The notes below the pieces were generated by a model. It did not search any database. It was given only the letters and a program-made list of their open reading frames with translations, and had not been told where the DNA came from. Below are positions 22,505 to 35,700 of a DNA stretch of 64,000 nt, one piece after another (position 1 is the first letter of the stretch; every line of letters begins with the position of its first letter). The translations under genes were made by a program, and so were the position numbers. This DNA is from Erpobdella octoculata (lineage: Eukaryota; Annelida; Clitellata; Hirudinida; Erpobdellidae), in contig OZ022238.1 in assembly GCA_963978895.1 (NCBI GenBank), positions 1,966,953 through 2,030,952 on the forward strand. Reading direction: 5' to 3'.

Positions 22505-22953
22505 ATTTTTGTTTATAATAGTTTATAGTCCTTTACACCAGGTGTTTTAAGACTGAAATGGCTGTATGTAGGAAGCACCTAAGTACTTCCTGTCGTGGAT
22601 CATAATTTGTTCTTTTTAACTTTTCCCTCCTCCTTTCTCCAGGCTTGGGACTGGCTTGCAAATGCAAGGCGGAGTTATACTACCATCTGTTTCAGTGTTC
22701 TTTAATTCTTTTGCAATGCGCCAGTCGGAGGTGTTTGTTTGCAAGAATTAAATTTAGAAAGTGAAGGCTGTATTTCTAAGCTATCCTCAAAATTCAACAT
22801 AACTAAAATTGCTATTTTAGTTAAAATTAGTATGGATTGCTGGATGGATGGATGGATGGATGGACGGATGGACGGATGGACGGATGGACGGATGGAAGGA
22901 TGGACGGATGGACGGATGGACGGATGGACGGATGGACGGATGGACGGATGGAC

Positions 22954-22987
<34 letters not shown>

Positions 22988-23235
22988 ATGGATGGATGGA
23001 TGGATGGATGGATGGATGGATGGATGGATGGATGGATGGATGGATGGATGGATGGATGGATGGATGGATGGACGGATGGGTAGATAAACAAGTGAAACCT
23101 GGAGAAAAGAGGGGGAAAATTAAAAGAATTAAATTATAATCCACGACAGGAAGTACTTGACTTAGGTTCAATAGAGAAGCCATTTCAGTCTTCAAACATC
23201 TGGTGTAAAGGACTATAAACTATTCTAAAAAAAAA
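22505..23235. mobile_element. Foldback element enclosing a GGAT/GGAC minisatellite
   Basis: The left end TATAATAGTTTATAGTCCTT then ACACCAGGTGTTTTAAGACT is mirrored at 23130-23235 by the reverse complement, including the AAGTACTTCCTGTCGTGGAT segment. Between them lies a tetranucleotide array (22843-23078) in which GGATGGAC dominates the left half and GGATGGAT the right. Confidence 0.7.
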
Positions 23236-24030
23236 TGTATAGATATACAAAACATATACCTACTACATAGAAATACCTACATTATTGAATAATAACTGCT
23301 TAAGTTTTATATAGGTATTATTTCTTCTCTATAATATAGATAACCAGTCTTATGTTTTTAAATATTTTTAATTAGAACAGAACACCCCCCCCTCCATTCA
23401 CATTCACATTCACAGGTTCAAGAACAATCTTGTGAATGGGATCATTTGACGTGAAAGCTTCTTCACGCACCTACGTAAATAGAGAACCGTGTGTCGACTG
23501 TGTCGTGTTCTTCATAGACTAGCAGTGAATGGCATGCCTCTCTCTAGTTCTCTAGTCTATGGTACAGGCCATTGCAATGCAGCGTTCAATTTGAAAATCA
23601 TGATTCTTTAAAAAAATGTTCACTCAATTCAGAACAATAAAACAAAGGTAATTCATCTTCAAATAACCAAATCTGTCAGTTGCTACAATAAGCAATGCAC
23701 CACGACGCCAACAACTTCATCACCAAAACCGTCCAAAAGACAATTTTTCAAACCACAAATCAAAAAGCTAGACAATATCGTCAACTATTTAAAAAGCTTT
23801 TAACATGTTATTAAAACAACTTTATTAGTTCAAATAATTTAATTTATCTTCAACGTTTTTGGATACTTTCGGTATGTTATGATATAAATATTAATATGTA
23901 TATATAATAGTCCACTCGCTGTAATACTAACTAGAAATAGAAATATCCATCTGGTTTCTGGTTAAAGAATCGTGGTGCAGTAAAATCATTTGTTTTAATA
24001 ATTAATTTCAAAAATTAAAAAACGTAAAAT

Positions 24031-24035
24031 ATGGG
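24031..24035 (+). other. Candidate first coding exon of Homer (ATGGG then GTTGGT donor)
   Basis: Exon 2 begins with one base (A) before GAG CTG CCC. Homer proteins start M-G-E-x-P, so exon 1 should end ATG GG. At 24031 ATGGG is followed by GTTGGT, a donor form used several times elsewhere in this window. Joining gives M-G-E-L-P in frame. An alternative ATG next to a perfect GTGAGT donor lies at 14948, but it gives the wrong phase for the conserved Glu. Confidence 0.5.
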
Positions 24036-26759
24036 GTTGGTTAGCTTTTTTAGTTATATTTCAATTTAAAATAATTCAGTGATTCATTTTTTTATGTACA
24101 TAATCAGACATAATGTTAAATTTAATTTATTTTACATAGGTTGACCCACCGAATTGATGCTTTTTTTATTGATTTTGACGACTTTTTTGTAGTGTAGTCT
24201 GTAGTAAGATTTCTCAAGTGTTTGATGACTGAACTGCTCTGACTACTAAGTATATTTGAATAAAAGGTAGCTGTGTTGTCTAGTTTGAAATATTTTGCAG
24301 CAATGGCAAACCATAACTCCTACTCGTCTGTTGAAGAATTAAAGATTATTTCATTTAATAGTTCAATCGAAGATATACAATAAATGTCTGAAACTAACAA
24401 CTAATTATATATATATATACACTATACCAATGCATATTTAAGTGAAATTCTCTTTCTTTATTCAAAGTTAGTTTTCTTGATTTGCTAGAGAGCTGCCCTT
24501 GCACACGATAAAGGCTCACGTGTTTGAGATCGATCCGGAAACAAAAAAAAGATGGTTACCCTCGTGCGAGCACCCGGTGGACGTTTCCTTCTATCACGAC
24601 ACGAAGAGGGGATTGTACCGTGTCATCTCATTGGACGGTGAAAAGGTCGTATTTTTCGAACGTTTTTAATCTGTGCTTATTTTTTAAAATAAATAATTTA
24701 GTTAAAAATAAATCATTTGTGATAAACGGTTTGATTAGTCTGTGCGATAATTCAGTTGTCCGATTAACTATCGAGTGTTTATCATCTTTGTCATTTCATT
24801 TTTTTAACCGACGTACATTTTTTTCCGGAATCAGGTTTTGATCAACAGCACTTTACTGCCAGACATGTGCTTCACGAAAACCTCCCAGAAGTTCGGACAG
24901 TGGACAGACGTCACGGCAAACACAATCTACGGGCTCGGGTTCACCAGCGAGGACGAGCTAAACGATGTGCGTTGATTTTTTTTTTGCGATCTTTGATTCG
25001 GCGTGCTTTTTAATGTTTAATTTATACTTCATTTAATTTATTAATATCTTCATTATTTGATTTATTTTTTTAAAATATAATATTATTTCATTTATTTTAA
25101 TTTAATTCATTTAACACATACATTATTAATTTATTTAATTATAATAATATTTCATTTAGTTAAATATAATATGTAATATATTTAAATATAATATTATTTA
25201 ATCTATTTCAATGTAATATTTAATTTATTTAAATATAATATTACTTAATTTATTTGAATATATATATTATTTAACTCTTTTTATGCCGGTAGTTCATCCA
25301 AAACTTCGACCACTACAGGGTCAAATTTGAACTTGACCTTGCGAGGGATTGCCAGAAAGAAGTAAGCTGATTTGTGTGACCTGTGAATCATCGTTATCAT
25401 CATCGTCTTCATCGTTACTATTCATCACCGTGGAAACTGTATTGCATCATTTTTTATTGTTCTCTCAATAGCACTATTATATAGTCCCTTGAATAAAATT
25501 TACCTAGTTTTGCTTACTTGCTTGCTTGTGGCATGCGTTGGTATCTTTTGACGCTTAGAAAATATACTTCCTGTCGTTCAATCGAGCTGGAATTTTGCGT
25601 ATTGAATTGTTGATGAAAATGCAAGAATGCATTCTATTAAAGTTTCAGATTGATTGGAAACATTTAAATGAGATATAAAATTAAATGAATTATACTTTAA
25701 AGAAATTTCAAACGTTCCTCAGCAGAATAAAACCAGCAGTTTTAAATTCATTCAAAGAAAGCGATAATTAATTTTTTCAATTTAAAAATTTATGATAAAA
25801 TATTTTCTATTCCATATTGATTTTAAAGTTTCGTATACTTTCCATCTTCACATACTTCACATATCAAGTATTCAAGAAGACTGTGGTCAATGTTTTTCTA
25901 TTCTGTAGACTTATAATTGTCAAAAAAATGTTCTTGTCATCATGGCTACATTGTTAGTAAAATCACCAAGCAAATTTCATCTCAGAATAACCGTCACCAC
26001 GTCACATCTTCAGCTCCGCCGTCGAAATCGTTTCACCCGATTACACCGAACCGCGTTTTTTTATTCTCGTTTCAGACCGGAGACCCCCTGGTGGATCAGC
26101 TGAGGTACGAGAACGACCGGCTCAAGATCGCCCTGGCACAGAGGTAGGCCATCCCCGCCCCGGTCTTAATAATTTCCCCCGTATTTCAACGGGGCCATCC
26201 CCGCCCCGGTCTTAATAATTCTTTCCCCGCATCTCGACGGGGTTGGATGTCTGTTTGTTCGATTGACTGCACCACGACTTGGAGAACGGATTTACCGCAT
26301 TTAAGAAAAAATGTTTTTTTTTCGTTGTAAAAAATGAGCCATCTGGAATTTTCATCTTTTGAATTGTAATTCAGCGAGTGAGCGAGTGATTGAATGATGC
26401 AATGGAGATTCTGTTTGCAGTTTTTTTTTTAATCTTTACTTGCTTTAAAGGTCTTATTAGTTAATTAATTCATTGTATCTCATTTTTTTATAAGTATTCA
26501 TATTTAAATCTATTGTTTTATAAGTAATCCCACACAGCGATGAGTGACTAAAGGATTCAATGATTATGTTTTTATGTTGTTTTTTTTAGTGTTTTCTTGC
26601 TTTAAATGTCTTATTACTAATTTAATTTCTAAAAATAAGCAACGAGCAGTGTTGATATTTATATGTTGCAAGTAGTGGTATTTTATTTTAACCTATTGTT
26701 TTATAATTCTATTCAAATTATTAATACTTTATCATTAATTTCCTAATAAATATCTTGTA

Positions 26760-26793
<34 letters not shown>

Positions 26794-27311
26794 CTATTAT
26801 CATCAACTCTGCGCTCACATTCCAGCTCTTCGAACGCCAGAAAATGGGAGATGGAATTGCAGGTGCTGCGCAACACGAACGAGCGCCTGACCACGGCCAT
26901 CCAGGAGAGTTCAACCAACGTCGACAAGTGGAACAAACAGCTGACCAGCCTCAAGGAGGAAAATGCGAAACTCAAGTTGAAGGTCGGTCTGGTCGTTACG
27001 TGTAGTGTTGACGTTTGCGCTACATAAAAGTGTTGATGTTTGTGCTGCAGGTATTGTTGAGCTTTATGTTGCAAGAAGTGTTGATGATTTTGTTGCAAGT
27101 AGTGTTGATGATTTTGTTGCAAGTAGTGTTGATGATTTTGTTGCAGGTAGTGTTGGTGTTTATGCTGCAGGTAGTGTTGATGGTTTTGTTGCAGGTATTG
27201 TTGATGCTTTATGTTGCAAGTAGTGTTGATGTTCTTGTTGCAAGTAGTGTTGACGTTTTTAATATCTTATGTTGGAGCATTCTGAAGTGCTGTAATTGCT
27301 TCTTGTAGTAT

Positions 27312-27376
<65 letters not shown>

Positions 27377-28905
27377 CTCCTGCTTCATTAAAAAGTAATA
27401 AAACAAAATTCCATCAATACACTAAACTTCCTGTAATACAGCATTGCAGATAATAATAATGTTTTAAATATTTACATGTGTATTTCTCTTCTTTCTTTCT
27501 TTCTTTTTAGATGATGACATTCAGTAGTTATTTTGATTAAATTATGTTAATTAATTGACTGACAAGTATTTTTATATATAAATATAAATTATGTATATAT
27601 ATAAATTAATTATAATTGATCTACAAGTATTTTTATGTAAATATAAATTATGTTAATTATTCAGTCGGCAGGTATTTTCATGGATAAATATAAATTATGT
27701 TAATTATTCAATCGGCAGATATTTTCATGGATAAATATAAATTATGTTAATTATTCAATCGGCAGGTATTTTCATGGATAAATATAAATTATGTTAATTA
27801 TTTAATCGGCAGGTATTGGAAACGGAGAAGACGTCAAACACCTGCGGCTCCTTGGAGAACCAGCTGAACGGTGTCATCTCGAGGCTGCAACTGGCAGAGA
27901 AACTACTTTCAGAGAAAGACATGGTAAGTGGTGGTGGTGATGATGGTGATGATGATAGTGGTGATGATGATGATGATGATGACGGTGATGATGATGGTGG
28001 TGGTGATGATGATGATGGTGATGATTATGGTGGTGGTGGTGGTTATGATGATTGATTATGATAATGTGGTTTAGCCATCCTAGCATTACTTCAAACATCG
28101 CCTTGTCATCTGTAGGAGCTGGTAGAGTTGAAGATGAAGATAGACTCCCTTCAAAATGTAGACGTTCTTAACAAGAGAACCAAAGTACAGTGCCAGGTAA
28201 TAAAAATTTATATCGTCCAATTTGCTATTAATGTTCTTTATATATTTACAATTAATATTATTATTAGGTTTTTCTATTTAGTGAATGTTTATAAAAGAAA
28301 ACATTTTTTAGGCAAAATTTATTTTTTTCGTATAGTTGCGAATGATTGCTTTTTGTTTACTTTTGCAGCGGCAGGTAAACAACCGGGTTGTTTATCATCA
28401 TAGGATAATGTTTGTTTTTGTTTATTTCAGTTAAAGTTCTTCTTTTGTTTCGTTATTTGGTTATTCGTTGCGATTTATAATTTTTGGTGAATTGTTAATT
28501 AATTTATTTCATCGTTTCCAGTTGCGTTTTTAACTAATTATATACTCATACATATTCATAATGCAGTAACCAAAATAACACCTTAGGAGTATTGAATAAA
28601 TTATGCTAATTTTAAAATTCTAAAACCTTTTTTTTTTTTATAATAGTTTATAGTCTTTTACACCAGGTGTTTTAAGACTCTTTCTAAAACCTAAATTCTG
28701 ATGCCTAAAATTACCATCCAATCAGATAGCAGAAGAGGAGAACTCCAAACTCAAGGGGGACATATTGACCCTTCACGAAAAACTGGAGCTGGTGAACTTG
28801 AACAAGGAAGGTCGCATGCAAGAGGTCAAACAACTCCAGCTGAAGTTCAGTGCCAAAGTGGCGGAACTGCTCGAGATCAGCGAGAAGATCACGGATATAC
28901 TCTGA
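24031..28905 (+). CDS. homer: Homer scaffold protein (EVH1 plus coiled coil)
   Basis: Homer links mGluR, IP3R/ryanodine receptors and Shank through EVH1 binding to PPxxF peptides, and tetramerises by its coiled coil. Exons: 24031-24035 (ATG GG, provisional), 24489-24645, 24835-24966, 25293-25361, 26076-26143, 26826-26982, 27813-27923, 28116-28196, 28726-28905; 319 aa. EVH1 (about residues 1-115) includes [28 protein letters not shown] and [14 protein letters not shown], closely matching known Homers. Residues from about 125 form a heptad-rich coiled coil with [10 protein letters not shown] and [11 protein letters not shown] as in the family. The linker between EVH1 and coiled coil is much shorter than the 350-400 aa relatives I know and lacks a proline-rich segment; an unseen exon is possible. 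Converges on calsyntenin. Confidence 0.93.
27010..27265 (+). repeat. Degenerate 24-30 bp tandem repeat in Homer intron
   Basis: Units built on GTAGTGTTGATGATTTTGTT recur about nine times directly after exon 26826-26982. The frames are open only because of the repeat; no coding evidence. A TC dinucleotide run follows at 27313-27371, and a GAT/GGT trinucleotide run lies at 27930-28055. Confidence 0.7.
27661..27812 (+). repeat. 47-bp tandem repeat that includes the splice acceptor of Homer exon 7
   Basis: The word CGGCAG(G/A)TATT recurs at 27666, 27713, 27760 and 27807, an exact 47-bp period. The last copy is the genuine acceptor, followed by exon bases GTATTGG. Older diverged copies extend back to about 27540. 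Confidence 0.8.
28632..28682 (+). mobile_element. Fragment of dispersed foldback family, 43 bp before Homer exon 9
   Basis: It carries the family's terminal word (ACACCAGGTGTTTTAAGACT) seen at 15395, 22505, 23130 (reverse) and 63600 (reverse). Only the terminus is present here. Confidence 0.65.
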
Positions 28906-29554
28906 TTGCGGTGCCGTATGGAATGATTAGTGGTCGATAGAAAGGCGAGTGGGTCGTCCGGGATCGACGTGGGTGGGGGATAAAAGTGATTTTGTGTTTC
29001 AGGGGGTTGAGGGCAGGTGCTCGGTGGGTGGTTTGTACAAGGGATCGGGGCAGAGAGGGAACGAATGGTTCTTTCTTCTTTTTTTTTTACACCTATTGAA
29101 TGCTTGAATTGAAGCTTGCTTCTCAACGTTGCCATAGTAACACACATAACTCATTCTTACAGCGTACAAACGTTATATACACACACACACACGAACACAA
29201 AGATACACGTACACACACACACAGACATAAGTTATATGCATACGACAATGTGCCTCTCACGATTTATATATTTATTTGTTAGCATACATATCTATAGATA
29301 TTTATTTCTCTTCGAGTTCTCTATCTATTTTATTTTTCTGACGAGATTAAACAAACGAAGTGTTTTTCTTTTATTTTCCCATATTTTTTCTCCCGGAAAC
29401 GTCACGTCGCAAATCCGGGCTTGACGTTTCGTTCCTAGTCCTCTTCTCTTTCTCTCTCTTATTATTGCTTGACTTTTTCTTCCCCGTTTGCATGCCATCC
29501 CATCTTTGCATGTCGTTTTGCCTTTGGGGTCATCCATAAAGTATGTCACACTTT

Positions 29555-29649
<95 letters not shown>

Positions 29650-32600
29650 TGGACTACAGAAGTGTAACATAGCACATGAACCGCCCCCTTTTTAGAAGTT
29701 TGTGCCTTGCAGTTGTAATTATCCTTATTGTTGTTGTCGTTTTCGACTCTTATCTTGTCGACGTTAGCGGGACATGACGTGACATGACATCATCGTCGTC
29801 CTCACACGTCTGCATCTCGATCTTTCCTTTCTCCAGCCATCAGTGACACACCATCGCAACAACACAAATAATAATAATAATAATAACAACAATAGTTATT
29901 TTTGTAGTTATTAAAACTGCTGATTTTTCTACTACCACCAATCACATCTGGTCGTTTCTTATTGTCGACCAACGTCAACGATTGCTTTGTTGTTGTTCTG
30001 AAAAATCCCTTTTGGGAGAACATTTATTGGTTGTTGTAGTTGTTTATTATTATTATTTTTTTTTTTTATCTTTTCACCAAGATGTTTTTGTTTACCAAAA
30101 CCAATGTTTCGTACCTCGACACAACACTTTAAGTCAACTTATTGCATTGTTATTGTTTACCATCACAGGTGGCGATGATGATGATGGTGAGATTGATCAT
30201 CGTCATCATCACCGCCGATTTTTTCTCTCTCTGCATGGAGATGCGATTTTGATTTTCAGTTTTTTTTCGTACCGCTGACTCGCGAGGCGATTTCGGAGTT
30301 TGCGATTTCGAACGTGTGTTTTGTTTTTCGATTTTTCGACTTACCTGTGCAATCAATTGTTTTTATGATTCACTATTTTTACAGCGTTTTAATTTGCATT
30401 AAATATTTAATCGAATTCATTTTTAAAATAATTACAATTTATATCAAAGAGATGTCATCATCGCAATCGTCGCAACTCGATCTAAGTCGTGGATTTGATT
30501 TTTTTGAAAGTTTTCGCTTTTTTATCATACAGCGATTTTTAATTTTTTCGTGTTTCTCTCCGTCGTAACCATCCGTGCCTTTAAACATCGATCAGTGATG
30601 CAAGAATACCGGTGCAGTTGCACCCGATTCAATAAATATTACTCGTGATTCGCATTTTTGTTCTTTTTCTGATCTGTTTGACTGATTGGTCGTGGACTCG
30701 CGGGGTGAAATAGAACTAACCTATAAGGTGCAGATGGTAATGGGGAGATTCAAATATCGCCCGACCCTCTGGTCAATACAATACATAGACGTGTCAAGAT
30801 GCTGCGAAAACCTCATCATTGAGGTTTATAGATGCTCAAAAACCCTTTTTTATTTTTCTCATTAATACATGGAGGTTTCAAGATGCTAAAAAACCCTTTT
30901 TCGCCCTTCTCATTAATATATGCAAACAAAATAAAGAAAAAAAGTGCAACCGGTCACGAATAATAAGATTTAATTCGACTAGAAACAGCAACAATATCAA
31001 ATCAGTTACGAGTGGGTTAGACTAACGGGCTGGCTGTCGGTCCGTTGGTGACCTGCCATGGCAGAATAATAATAAAAAAGGGTGGATGGATGAGGTGGGG
31101 ACGGGTGGGCAGTTGTCCTTGGCAGCAAACGAAGAATGCGAAGAAGAAAAAATATAACTAAAAAAAAATACAAAAAGAATGATGAAGCAGGATGTTCATG
31201 TATACGTACGACGAAGTCGCATGACTAGACGAGAAGTCAGCTGAAAAGATACGTGAATATGCAAATGCTTTGCAGCTAGAATGAATATGCAAATGCTTTG
31301 CAGCTAGAATGAATATGCAAATGATTTGCAGCTAGAATGAATATGCAAATGTTTTGCAGCTAGAATGAATATGCAAATTTTTTTGCGACTACAATTAACA
31401 TGCAAAAATATGCCCAGCTAAAATGATTATGTTAATAATTATTTGGTTAAAATATACATGCAAATATTCATGCAGTCAAGCTTGTACATATGCAATAATT
31501 TATGCAGCAGAAATGACTATGTAAATATATGTCCAGCTAAAATGATTATGTTAATAATAATTTGATTAAAGTGAATATGCAAATATTCATGCAGTCAAAC
31601 TTGTACATAAGCAAACAATTATGCAGCTGAAATAAATATGCAAATATCTGTTTAGCTAAAATGATTATGTTAACAATTATTGAGTTAGAATGAATATGCA
31701 GTAAAACTGATACATATGCAAGCAATTATGCAGCCGAAATGAATATGCAAATATATGATCGACGAAAACGAATATCCATGCAAGTCGTTAACGGACATGC
31801 GGATATTTATTGAATAAATTAACGAACGGAAACTTGAAAAGCTTATAACACGAAAGACTGAGTTTCAAATCAATTGAGGAACAACGTACAGAAAAAAAAA
31901 GAAAGAAAGGATCTCATGCAGGAAAAATCTGATAAAGCTATCTGATATGGAGCGAAGTTGTGGACAATCTTTAATTTAAATAATTAACAGAAAAATGTTT
32001 AAATTAATAATCATAATTATTATCAACGTCGATAACACTAAATCTATAAATAAAACTAATGTTTTGATTAAAACGGTAATATATTTAAAAAAAACATTAT
32101 TTGAACAATAACGATATTATTTACAAACTGCTGACTTTCAGCTTAGTAGCCGGTAAAATGTGAAAATGGAGAAGCATTTTAGAAGTTTAACTGACTCAGC
32201 TAGAAAGCTGTATTCACACGCACATGGTATCGATGAGCTGTACTCACGCACGTGATATCGAGGACACACGAGATGTGATACCGTGATGAAAACTTTAATT
32301 CCACACACACACAAAAAAGAAAGAAAGAAAGAAAGAGGATCTCACTCTCTTCCGTGGACTGCCGAGAAAATTGCGAATTTTTTCATTGGTCGGTGATTTG
32401 TATGTTCTTCTCGATATACTAGCAAGCCTAGATACATATACACACGTGCACGCACATACACATACATACACATACACGCACACACACGTTCACAAACATA
32501 TTCAAACAATACCGACAACTAAATAATATATATTAAAAGTAAACAAATAATTCACATCTTAAATCGTAATTATTATTCATCAGCTACGAAGGAGCATATC

Positions 32601-32712
32601 ACTTGTACACAACTGAATATAATAATTTATAATATATATATAAATAATATAATATATTCCACCAATGACGACCCGCGTGACCTCCGACAGGCGGGGTCGT
32701 CAATACGGGAGG
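28906..32712. other. Convergent spacer between Homer and calsyntenin
   Basis: Probably contains the 3' UTRs of both genes. An ATTAAA (29346) and an AATAAA (about 30630) could serve Homer polyadenylation. Also present: CA runs (29170-29225), a TA run (29560-29645), an AAT run (29866-29886) and CA/TACA repeats (32430-32490). No further coding exon was recognised. Confidence 0.6.
31250..31770. repeat. Tandem array rich in the octamer ATGCAAAT
   Basis: Starts with five 26-28 bp units of GAATATGCAAATGCTTTGCA plus GCTAGAAT, then diverged units (GTGAATATGCAAATATTCAT and others). ATGCAAAT, the POU/Oct consensus octamer, occurs at least eight times. It lies 2.3 kb downstream of the Homer stop. Confidence 0.8.
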
Positions 32713-35700
32713 TCAATAGGGCAGGTCATCCCATTCGAGGTCGCGTCTCGTCTCCTCGCTGGGATTTCCCTCGTCCCCGTTGCCGCTGTCAAAGTCCTCG
32801 TCGTCTTCTCTCTCGTCGAAGATCTCGGATTGGTCGGCCGAGTTCAGGTCCTGCTCGTCGATTGGTGGAAGAAAGTTAATTAATTAATTATTATTCGTAA
32901 TTAATATTCATATGGTATAGAATTTTAGAAGGCTAATTTATTAATTATTATTTGTAATTAATATTCATGCAGTTCAGAAATTTAAAAGGTTAATTTATTA
33001 ATTATTATTCGTAATTAATATTCATACAGTTTAGAATTTCGTGCAACTATTTAAGGAATTCTTATAAAACGATTCTTTAATCTGCTGTAAAAGACTTGAT
33101 TTAGGTATCCAAAATGCTTCACTTTGATAGTACATTTATATAGCTGCTCATTTATTTTCTCAGCTCGATCCACTTCATTTACCTCAACCGAGCTGAAACA
33201 CTTGAAACAGTGCATGTATTTAACACCACACCGATAAAAGCACTTATAAAATTGAACCAAAAATATGAATCATTATTGAAAAAATAACTATGATAATTAG
33301 TTGAATAAGAGAGAAAGGGAAAATAGAGAGCTACCCACATCCATTTCGTAGAGAGGGTTGACAGCTATGGACATCTCCGAGTGATCCCACTCCATGTCCG
33401 CGTGCTGCTCCCCCCTGCGATCCCTCAGCTTCGAAACTCCCATTATTCCGAGAGTGATGACCAGGCCGGCGCAGACCACCAGGAACACCGGAAGCCAGAA
33501 TCCTGTCGGAAAAAACGCAGAAGAACGTGCGTCAGTTGTTCGTTTGTGGGGAAGAAAACACACGTGTGAGTTAAAGTACACGTGAGTGTGTGTGAGTGTA
33601 CATCAGCACATGAACATTACAAAGAGTACAAACACATGGTCATGCCAGATTATGCGAATACACCACATCGTTTGTACAGATACCAAGACACTACAGCATA
33701 CAGACACGTGGAATTTCAAATGCCTGTTTAATTCAATAAATCTCTGATGCTGACCCACACTTGTCGCACTGCTTCCATCCAGCTGGACGGCCTCCTTCCT
33801 GATGACGGGTCTTTCCAGGGCAAGATCGCTTTTCATCATCATGTCTCCGTCGTGGCGAGCGACGGGTTCCGGCTCGCTGACTATCACCTGGAGTCGGAAG
33901 AAGCGGACGGGTAATAAAATTAAAATTAATTTTTAGAAAATTAAAAAGATGGAATAATTTTTTTTAAACAGGTGTTGCATCAAATGTTATTAAACAGGTG
34001 TTGCATCGAATATTATTAAACAGGTATTGCATCGAAGATTATTAAACATGTGTTGCATCGAATGTTATTAAACAGGCGTTGCATCGAATATTATTAAACA
34101 GGTGTTGCATTAAACATTGTGAAACAAGCGATGCACAAACAACGACAGAAAAGCGTCACACTCACCGTCACTTTCGCCTGATTCGTCACCAGGTGCTCGC
34201 TCGAGTCCAAACAGCCAATGAAAAAGCTCTTCTGTTGCCACGGCAGCCTCATCCTGTTGACATACTTGAGGGTCTTGAGGAAATGTTCATAAAAGGAGAT
34301 GTTCTTTGAGCCATCTGAATACAAGAGGGAGGGTGGTCTAATATAAATATTACGAAAAAAGATACTTTTTTCAAAAAACACACTTTTATTTATGTGTGGA
34401 AAGTGCACTAAAGACTTTTTACGTAAATTCGCAAACACAACGTTAATATAAGACCAAAAGTTATAAAATAATATTACGAAAAAAGAAACTTTTTTTCAAA
34501 AATTTGCTTTTATTTATATGTGGAAAGTGCACTAAAAAGTATAAAATATTTTTTTTCCTTTCCTTCTGTATGTCATCAAATAATCTTTGACTAAAAATAA
34601 AAACGTGGAAGCTCATCATAATCCATTTCCATTTTCATCATAATCCATGGATTAAGATGAGCATCCCACGTTTTTATTTTTAGTCAAAGATTATTTGATG
34701 ACATATAGAAGGAAAGGAAAAAAAATTATTTTATACTTTCTATTGCACTTTCCACGTATAAATAAAAGCGAATTTTTGAAAAAAGTATCTTTTTTCGTAA
34801 TATTATTTTATAACTTTTGGTCTTATATTAACGTTGTGTTTGCGAATTTACGTAAAAAGTCTTAGTTCAAATCTTCTTGTTTACTAAATTTGTTTGGGTC
34901 CGTCTAATTATAAAGATAAACCAAACGTCTATCATGCAGCTTTCATGGCTATTAATGTAGGTTGACTCCGCCCATGTCACCTGCGCCAGTTGAGCGTTTT
35001 TCAGTGTGGGTTTATATGTGCATAAGTATAGTTATATAAGTATGTATAAGTATAAGGTGCATGTTACGTTAGCAATAATAGAGAGATCGCCACTATGTAG
35101 GCCTGAATCCACATGCAACGTTAGCAATGATAGAGAGAACACCGCTATGTAGGCCTTAATCCACAGCCTGCTTATTGATTGCATTGGAGTATTTTAGTTA
35201 ATTATAGTTTAAATAAATATTTTTATATGAAAATATGAAAATATTGCATTGTCATCGAGAATACATGTGTTTTGAAATTCCATAAGTAAAATAAACAAAC
35301 GGGCACCTCCCACTTTGCCGACGAACATGCCGCGATTGGTCAGGTCGACCTGAAGATCGAGGTCCTGGAGGATGTGATTGGTGAAGAGAAACATCTCGTT
35401 GTTGAGATCCATGGTGACATCGCTGCGAACGAAGCACGTCTCGACATCAAGATCTGTCGAATTGGTCATAAAAAAAGTCATTGATTGATTTTCATGCGAG
35501 GTTGCGTCCAAAATCAGAACCTACCGAATTTCATTATCTACAATCATCATTAAAAAAATACTTAATTTAGTAAAGAAAAATGACAGGCCCAGTCAACCTT
35601 CAGATGCACTAGGAATAAAAAATGACGACCTGCAAGTCATGATTCAGGCATGCCAACCACTCAGCTAACTCTCTATGCTAAATTTTACATAACTTTTTCA

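Larger units (their letters stand above)
14637..24030. other. Gene-poor spacer between collagen and Homer
   Basis: Upstream of both divergent genes. No conserved coding exon was recognised; the missing collagen 5' exon(s) may be here. Besides the elements listed separately it holds a CA run (17541-17558) and a CT then CA run (20221-20275). The stretches 16221-18837, 19342-20220, 20870-22440 and 23240-24030 are AT-rich, and I see nothing definable in them. Confidence 0.6.

Noticed and set aside
22702..23195. Open frames rich in HPSI or MDGW repeats
   Set aside because: Products of the GGAT/GGAC array; no composition typical of a gene and no conserved flank.
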